Assembly: GCA_007922305.1 (NCBI GenBank) | Contig: ML677351.1 | Coordinates: 16,273,119-16,337,118, forward strand | Reading direction: 5' to 3' | DNA from: Dermatemys mawii | Taxonomy: Eukaryota > Chordata > Testudines > Dermatemydidae | DNA: 64,000 nucleotides | Shown here: in pieces, positions 57,950-64,000 of the stretch | Layout of the letters: each line of letters opens with the position of its first letter | How positions within the stretch are numbered: the stretch's first letter is position 1 | The notes under the pieces: generated by a model | Told to the model about the DNA's origin: nothing | What the model saw: only the letters and a program-made list of their open reading frames with translations | Database searches by the model: none | Program-made: the position numbers and the translations under genes

Positions 57950-58085
57950 TTTTGTCTATAGAGAATTGTAAGCTTTTCAGGACAAGTCCTATGTATTACC
58001 GTTTGTATAGTGTCTAACATGGTGAAGCTCCATTCTTGGTTGGTCCTTGGGCACTATCATAATAAACATGATTGATTGATAAATA
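57950..58085 (+). mobile_element. L2/MIR-type 3' end
   Basis: 'gagaattgtaagcttttcag', 'gtttgtatagtgtctaacat' and 'ggcactatcataataaacat' form the tail shared by L2-type LINEs and MIR SINEs in reptiles. Confidence 0.72.
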
Positions 58086-58313
58086 TTACCTTTTACACAG
58101 ATATCCAGGAATGTTAGCCACACAGGGGGACTTAGGGTCCCTGGTCTTTTAAATATGGTACAGAAAGGTAGTAAAATACATTCTGATCTCAGCCTTGGGA
58201 AACAATACAAACTGAGGTGACTCCCTTAGTCATAAATACTCAAATAGTTTCCTTTTGTTTCATCTGCATATCCCGAAAGAATCAGGCAAAGAATGGCAAG
58301 AATCTTGGTTGTA
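58086..58313. other. Unassigned
   Basis: Short gap between repeats. Confidence 0.35.
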
Positions 58314-58604
58314 GGGCTTCTCTATGCTACCATGTACGGTCGATCTAAGATGTGCAACTTCAGCTATGTGAATAGCATAGCTAAAGTCAACGTACTTAGA
58401 TCTTCCTACTGTGGTGTCTTCACTGCGGTAAGTTGACAGCTGACGCTCTCCCATTGACTCCACTTGTGCTCCTCATTCTGCTGGAATACTGGAGTCAGTG
58501 GGAGAGCACTCAGCAGTTGATTTATTGCGTCTATACTAGACGCAGTAAATCGACCCCTGCTGGATTGATTGCTACCTGCCGATCTGTCACGTGTAGATAA
58601 TCCC
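58314..58604. mobile_element. Double-hairpin MITE, copy 2 (inverted relative of 12532)
   Basis: Begins GGGCTTCTCTATGCTACC after a TA and ends ...GTGTAGATAATCCC. It contains the hairpin GATTTATTGCGTCTA (58519-58533) pairing with 58537-58551 at 14 of 15 positions over a 3-nt loop, and a second one around 58357-58389. The block 58347-58370 equals the reverse complement of 12680-12703 at 23 of 24 bases, so the two elements are one family in opposite orientation. Confidence 0.72.
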
Positions 58605-58614
58605 ATAGTCTGTG

Positions 58615-58740
58615 CAGAGGTGAAAGTAAGCTGGTCCAGTCCAGTGCGGCGTACTGGCAAGAGCTGGCACACAGCTGACCATACCGGCAGGGAGCAGCTT
58701 CCTCAGACGAGCAGTTTAAAAGGGTCCTGTGCTCCTGGTA
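58615..58740 (+). mobile_element. hAT-like element left end
   Basis: CAGAGGTGAAAGTAAGCTGG followed by GC-rich 'gtgcggcgtactggcaagag' resembles the left end of a turtle hAT family. No right end or 8-bp duplication was found. It begins 10 bp after the MITE at 58314-58604. Confidence 0.5.
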
Positions 58741-61351
58741 GAACTCTCAACTCTTTCATTCAGGCAGGAGATATTTTGTGGAATAGACCAACTGCAAACT
58801 ATGTCAGGATGGGAAAAGACTTCTCTTGCTATCCCAAAAGCCATATTACTGCATAAATGGTCAATTTTGGAGGTTTTTCACCTTCCTTTAAAGCATCTAA
58901 AATGGCCCACTATTGAAGATGTGACTTTTAACTACATTTATGATTGGTGTAGCAACCGCTGTGTGTGTCTCTGTGTTAACAAATTTGGGATCATAATTAA
59001 AAAAATTGGAAGGAGGAGAAGGGCACATACAAATCCCCCATCAATGTGTACGGAGTGCTTTTAGAGTAGATTTGTATGCATTGTGAAGTCAGTATACTAC
59101 ATATTAAAAATGTCAATGTTCACAGATCATACTAATCATATTTTTGCTTAAAATGTTATTAAGCCAAATACTAAAAAAACCCCACAAAGATTCTACCCAC
59201 ACTCCACAGTAGTGTCTATGCATTTTTTTTTTACTTTAAAATACTGCCAGAATCAGCTTTTTCTATAATCTACTGACAAGTCCTCCACCTTTTAAAGCAT
59301 CTGACCTAAAACAGCATGGTTTCTCAAGCTCCAATCAAAGTCTCAATATAAGCAAGAAGACTAAGAAAGTAGATGGGGATACAGCATCTGTTTTACAAGG
59401 GGAGAAGGCAAAACTCACTAAAATGATGAATACACTATCACTCCATGCAACCTGCTGCAGACTAGTATATTTTTAAATACAAATCAAGCACTAAAAAATG
59501 AAGATTAGAATCCCGCTTCTCTAAATCAGAGAGAAAGGAAACAATGTCTCAGCTATCTGATCACGGCCATAATCAAGAAAATTACTGGAACTATACTGAT
59601 TAATGTCATGTTCAAGAAAAACGATTAACCAAATGTGATGTAGCATATCACAAAAAGCAGTACTTTGCTTAATTTGTCTTAGATAAGCCATCAACAGATA
59701 GTGCTAATTTAAGGAACTAATACACTGAACAGACTCAGAATTTGGGTAGGCTGTGTAAATCCACAGGGGGTGATGGTGATTAAGTGTTCTATGGCAGTGG
59801 GGAACTTGCTGTAGTCCTTAACTATTCATTTCCAGATAACTGAACTCTCAGCTGTGTGTGTGTGTATGTATGTGTTTTGTTTTTAAATTAGTGTGTTCAG
59901 AGAGCACTAATATATGCTCCTTTGAGTTGTCATGTAGAGCTCTCAGGAGGGGAGCTTTGCTTGGTTTGATCTTATGTAACCCTAGCATGGTCATCTGCTA
60001 GAAGACTTTAGAAATACCTAAGAGTTATGAGTGCAGGACTGTTGTGATATAGGGGTAGTGGAAGAAAATTGAGAGATTCCTATGCACACTGAAACTTTTA
60101 AAATGTTTTGAGTTTCAATCTTAAATCTTGTATATCTATTTAAAGGCAAATGGGGGAGGGGAAAACCTCTCCCTTTCCCTATTATCCTCCAAGTCTACCC
60201 AGTTTTCTGTACCTACCTGCATCATTCTCTGCATTTACCTCATATAATCCCCTGCATCTTCTCTTCATCCCCAATACCTTGTGAGTTGCTGCCCCAGCCA
60301 CTCACCCAGAAATCCTATTCCAAGACTGGACAGGACATTTCCATATCACCCCATATTTATTCCTCCTGATCCACTCTTCACACTCCACTTCGCCCCTTCT
60401 TCTGCCGCTCAAACCATCCTCCTGTGTTTCTGCCACTTCCTCTGTTCTGCATCTCCTACCCTCCCATGAGCAGTGCCCAGAAGTTGCAGTTGCTGCAGCA
60501 CAGTATGGAGCCAGTGTTAGCATTAGTATGCAATACTGTATTCTGGTAATGTCCAGAATGTGCTAGTCTCTGCCAAAACACAGGGGAAGAAACAACCTAA
60601 TAATACAAGAAACAAATCAAAGAGAAGGGCTCTCCATGTGTAAGAATAGTGTGAAGGAAGGTGCAAAGAGACCCATGAGAAAAACAGACAAGGACGCATA
60701 AGGGTAACATCATTTTCAGAGTACGTCAATTTATGGCCATATTCATCCCTGGTGTAACACCATTGATTTCAGTGGAGTTATATAGAGATTGGTTGGAGGA
60801 GGAAGGGCAGGCAGACACTCCTGTTTCCATATACCTGTTTATACCCTCCTCTTCACCTTCCTAATCCAATCCCATCCTCCTCCTCCTCCTCAGTATGTAA
60901 AAAGCCCCATTTATATATATAACCTTTGACTTAAGTGAGATGTGTCAATTATTTTGTTTTTGAATTAGGCTTTCAAATGTAAACAGGGTAGGTTTAGTGA
61001 AAGAGTTGAGCATCAGTGCACAGCTATAAGAAGCTGTTTGCAGATGTTTGCAGAATATTCTGCAATCTGCAGTTCAAATTATTAAGGGATCAAAGCAGCG
61101 CTCATGAGATCATGCATTTTGCAGACAAAGTTCTGTCACTGATTGGAGTATTTAGTGGAAGAGGGGCAGAGGCCTTCCCTTTTGCACTGTGGATAGTGAC
61201 AGTCATTCTAGTGACTGCCATATGATGTATAATTGTTATCTATTAGAGACTAATGCTAGAATGATGTAAATACTTTCCCTAGCTAATAATTTTAGCAGCT
61301 TTGTTTGAATCACTCTTCTGATCAGTAAGGATGGTAGGAATATATTCTATG
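58741..61351. other. Unassigned; (TG)n at 59854-59878
   Basis: The 111-codon plus-strand frame at 58729-59064 has no motif I recognise and ends in low-complexity basic residues. One dispersed-palindrome copy is at 60760-60777. A (CTC)n run is near 60876-60893. Confidence 0.35.
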
Positions 61352-61950
61352 TAGAGCTGGCAGAAACTTTTCTATCAGAACTGTTCTTTGGCAGAAAATT
61401 AGTTTTGTAACATTTTGTGGGGAGGGAATCAATTTGTATTTGCTTTCCATGGAAAATTAGTGTTTTTGATGTGCGGGAGCATGGGGGAATGGAAACTATC
61501 CAAAAGCTTTTAGACTAAAAAAAAAATAAAATTCTGAAATGCTGCCATAAGGCTTCATGGGAGTTATATTTTGGGCACCTCATGCTCCCATTCTCTGGGA
61601 CCTCCCAATTAGATTTCACCTCCCATGATTCATCCTGGTGATGTGACTGCCATGATGCACTACCTCTTTTCACTGGGAAAGGAGACTATGGTGCATCATG
61701 ACCTAGAGTCCAGCCATTGGGTGGATATGAATATGAGGCACCTGAGCTACAATTCCTATGCACTGCATCAGCATTTCCAAATGGAAATATCAGATTTCAT
61801 TTCTCCCGCTCCCTCCCACACCAAAAAAAAAAAAATGAAATTTTCCATAGAAAACTTCAAAGACTTTTGTTGTTGTTGAAATATTGGGGGTTGGGGGGAG
61901 AAGAGAGAAGGGAGAGGTGGGACCAAACAAACATTTTTTGACCAGTTCTA
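61352..61950. mobile_element. hAT-like T-rich nonautonomous element (599 bp)
   Basis: Left end TAGAGCTGGCAGAAAC; right end, inward, TAGAACTGGTCAAAAAA: matching TAGARCTGG termini. The flanks attctatg (61344-61351) and attctata (61951-61958) match at 7 of 8, consistent with a hAT-length duplication. The interior is AT-rich at the ends, with a central 'atggtgcatcatgacctaga'. It encodes nothing convincing. Confidence 0.75.
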
Positions 61951-61958
61951 ATTCTATA

Positions 61959-64000
61959 GATTGCTTTAATTTCCTAGACTCTGAGAAGAAAACAACTTGC
62001 AACAGCTTTTTACTGTTTTAAACTTGCTGTAACATCTCTTAGCCATGCCATACAGCAATATAAATGATGTGCAAGTTTTTGATTTTAATTACAAATTTGA
62101 AGTCTCAATTCACTGAATGAAGATTTACACAGATTGAAAACTGCAGTGTCTGAAAATGTGCAGTTGTGCATAAGCACTTTAAAGTACTTTCCCTAATTTT
62201 GTCCCCTAGTTAGAGAAGAATCCACATTAGAATTGGCAATGTGAGTAGCTTAAAAGGAGTTTCTGTCCTCTGCTTGGTTCTTCCTCTTTGATGGTGCCAT
62301 AGTTTTGAACCCAAACAAACTGAAATTTACTGGATTTCTCCTTACTTCTTGTTCTCTGAGTTCTCTTAAATGTTCATCCTCCACTAAGATCTAGAAATCT
62401 GTAAAGATAGAACAGTTTCTTTGGAATTTCTCAGATTTATATCAATTTGATCCCAATTCACCATTGGCCTATAACTTGCTTAGTCATTTATAACAGTGCA
62501 AAGTGGGAGTAAGATGGTATAAATGATATGACAGCATTTTGCACTAGTATCAGTGACTATACAAGGTACAGGATAAGAATAAATTGGGCTTATTATCTTT
62601 ATTTGCTGTGAATGAGGAAATATTTCTCAAGGTTTGTGTAAACATAAAGTTTTACCACATTAATCATACCAATATAGTTAAATTGGTACAACCCCCTAAT
62701 GTGAGCAGGTTATACTGGTATAGAAGTGCTGTTCACTGGTATACCTTACTCACGTTCAGGAAAGGAAATAGGCTACACCAGCACAAGTCATCTGTGGCCA
62801 CTGTCGGGCTTGTAGTGGTATAACTGTTGGTTAAAAATGAAATAATCCCCATCTCCTCGCCTCCTAACCTAAATTGTTATACTAGTAAAACTTTGAAGTT
62901 AATACAACATGCGTTTTTGCCATTTTGAGGGAGATGGTGAAGAAAAGCTGTAAGGGTTTAGACAACTTTGAGACTCCTCAAATATAAGTGGGATTATTTT
63001 TAAATATCTGGCTGCTACAGCAGTAAACTGTAAAATCAGCTACCCTTCTATAGTCAAATTAGATACTTCAGGATGCAAAGCCACCCTTTTGTATAGCCAT
63101 ATGGTGACTGGAAGGCTCAGTGGCTAGACATTAACCTTTTATCCCAGAGAATGGAGTTCAGACTTTTTAATGTGATGAATATGGAAACACAGTCAACCAC
63201 TGTCAGACATATGATGATTAAAGATGAAAAGTCTAGCTGTGAATTAGCTCTTACTGAACCATTGTCAGTTCATGCTTAGATTATGGTTACAACTGTTCTG
63301 TTATTATTCCCACTGGGATTTTACTTGCATGGCAGATAATTTTATATTTGAATGGTGTGCTATATTGCAGGAGTGCTCTCAGAATTTCCTAGTGTTAAAA
63401 AAATCACCACAGAATGGGTTTGAAGACCAAATTTTCATTTTTAAATTGTTTAAATGAGCTGACTTTTTTTTAATTACAGAGAGTGAACCTGTGTTACAGT
63501 AGGTACATTAAATTAATTCAACACTAGCACTTACTTATTTAAAGGAGTTCTGTAAAGCTAAAGTGAAAGTCAAGTAAAGAGTGAAGCATCCCTATCAACC
63601 AACCTGTTTTAACTTAATCTTCTTTATATTTGGCTTGTTTTGTAAGGGACTCATGGGAGAACAAGTTTATTCCAGGTGAAATTCAAATGGGTTTAGAGTG
63701 GTGCATATGGCTCCTCTTACCACCACTGCTTGATTAATAGAAACATTCAAAACATTTTTATTGGCTTACTTCAATTTAACTTTTCTTTAACTTGGTTTTC
63801 TTGGACCTTTATGTTGTCCTGAATGCTAGTTTGGAGACCTTCCCATCTCCAATTATGCCATTGTTATTTTTGTCCGATGAAGTGGGAGGCTATATCGTGC
63901 TTCTCTCTTCTTTGGGGATAAAGAGCAGTTATAAATTTGGTTAAACTAATGTGCACTTTAAAACCTATGTTTCAGTTTAAAATAATGAATAGTTGTAAGC
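61959..64000. other. Unassigned AT-rich sequence
   Basis: No gene or repeat recognised to the window end. The 79-codon frame at 62584 and the 61-codon frame at 63272 are featureless. Confidence 0.4.

Noticed and set aside
58729..59064. 111-codon plus-strand frame
   Set aside because: No domain, no splice context, and partly overlaps a hAT-like end.
1..64000. Host protein-coding exons, CRISPR arrays, rRNA or tRNA genes
   Set aside because: No exon with a recognisable domain and proper splice edges, no regular spaced repeats, and no rRNA or tRNA signature seen on either strand.

Overview
This window looks like gene-poor nuclear DNA of a sauropsid, most probably a turtle. It is AT-rich. It carries many CR1 LINE fragments, MIR-type SINE fragments, hAT and pogo/Tigger-type miniature transposons, solo LTRs with clean 5-bp target duplications, and a decayed Gypsy element whose gag contains a SCAN-like capsid domain. 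That combination is typical of turtle genomes and does not fit a bacterium, fish or mammal. The species call is inference from repeat content and my memory of these families; no host exon is visible. I see no rRNA, tRNA, CRISPR array or credible host protein gene. Almost all short open frames are shadows of repeats.

Left third (1-19 kb). A CR1 nest lies near 1.1-1.7 kb, followed by mostly unassigned sequence with a 214-bp hAT-type MITE at 6.9 kb and a double-hairpin MITE at 12.5 kb. At 12.9-14.1 kb a 789-bp solo LTR (TSD GCTTT) sits inside an older related LTR. Next to it is the most interesting object here: a 2.5-kb DNA transposon at 14632-17175. It has CACTG-type inverted termini, a TTA target duplication and one 512-codon minus-strand ORF that is a single in-frame TGA short of a 562-residue frame. 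Upstream of its ATG is a tight cluster of ATTGCATCAT motifs.

Middle (19-43 kb). CR1 copies at 19.8, 20.8, 25.4 and 41.9 kb all lie on the minus strand. A broken SCAN-gag Gypsy element occupies 27.6-29.2 kb (minus), a frameshifted hAT transposase of the ZMYM1-like type 29.6-31.8 kb (plus), and the C-terminal end of an L1-like LINE ORF2 32.8-33.3 kb (plus). A 629-bp solo LTR (TSD GAGGT) is at 35.3 kb, other LTR-like tracts at 36-37 and 41 kb, a 739-bp hAT element (TSD GATTAGAG) at 38.8 kb and two MIR fragments at 40 kb.

Right third (43-64 kb). A second copy of the 13-kb solo LTR (781 bp, TSD GTTGG) is nested in another LTR-like repeat at 46.5-47.8 kb. An LTR of about 1 kb lies at 50.8 kb. hAT MITEs are at 52.8 kb (perfect 8-bp TSD) and 61.4 kb (7/8 TSD), a Tigger-like MITE at 55.6 kb, and an inverted relative of the 12.5-kb MITE at 58.3 kb. 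Remaining intervals are listed as unassigned; the repeat-poor ones at 33.3-35.3 and 48.9-50.8 kb are where I would look first for conserved regulatory DNA. All boundaries and identities were read by eye without a database search.
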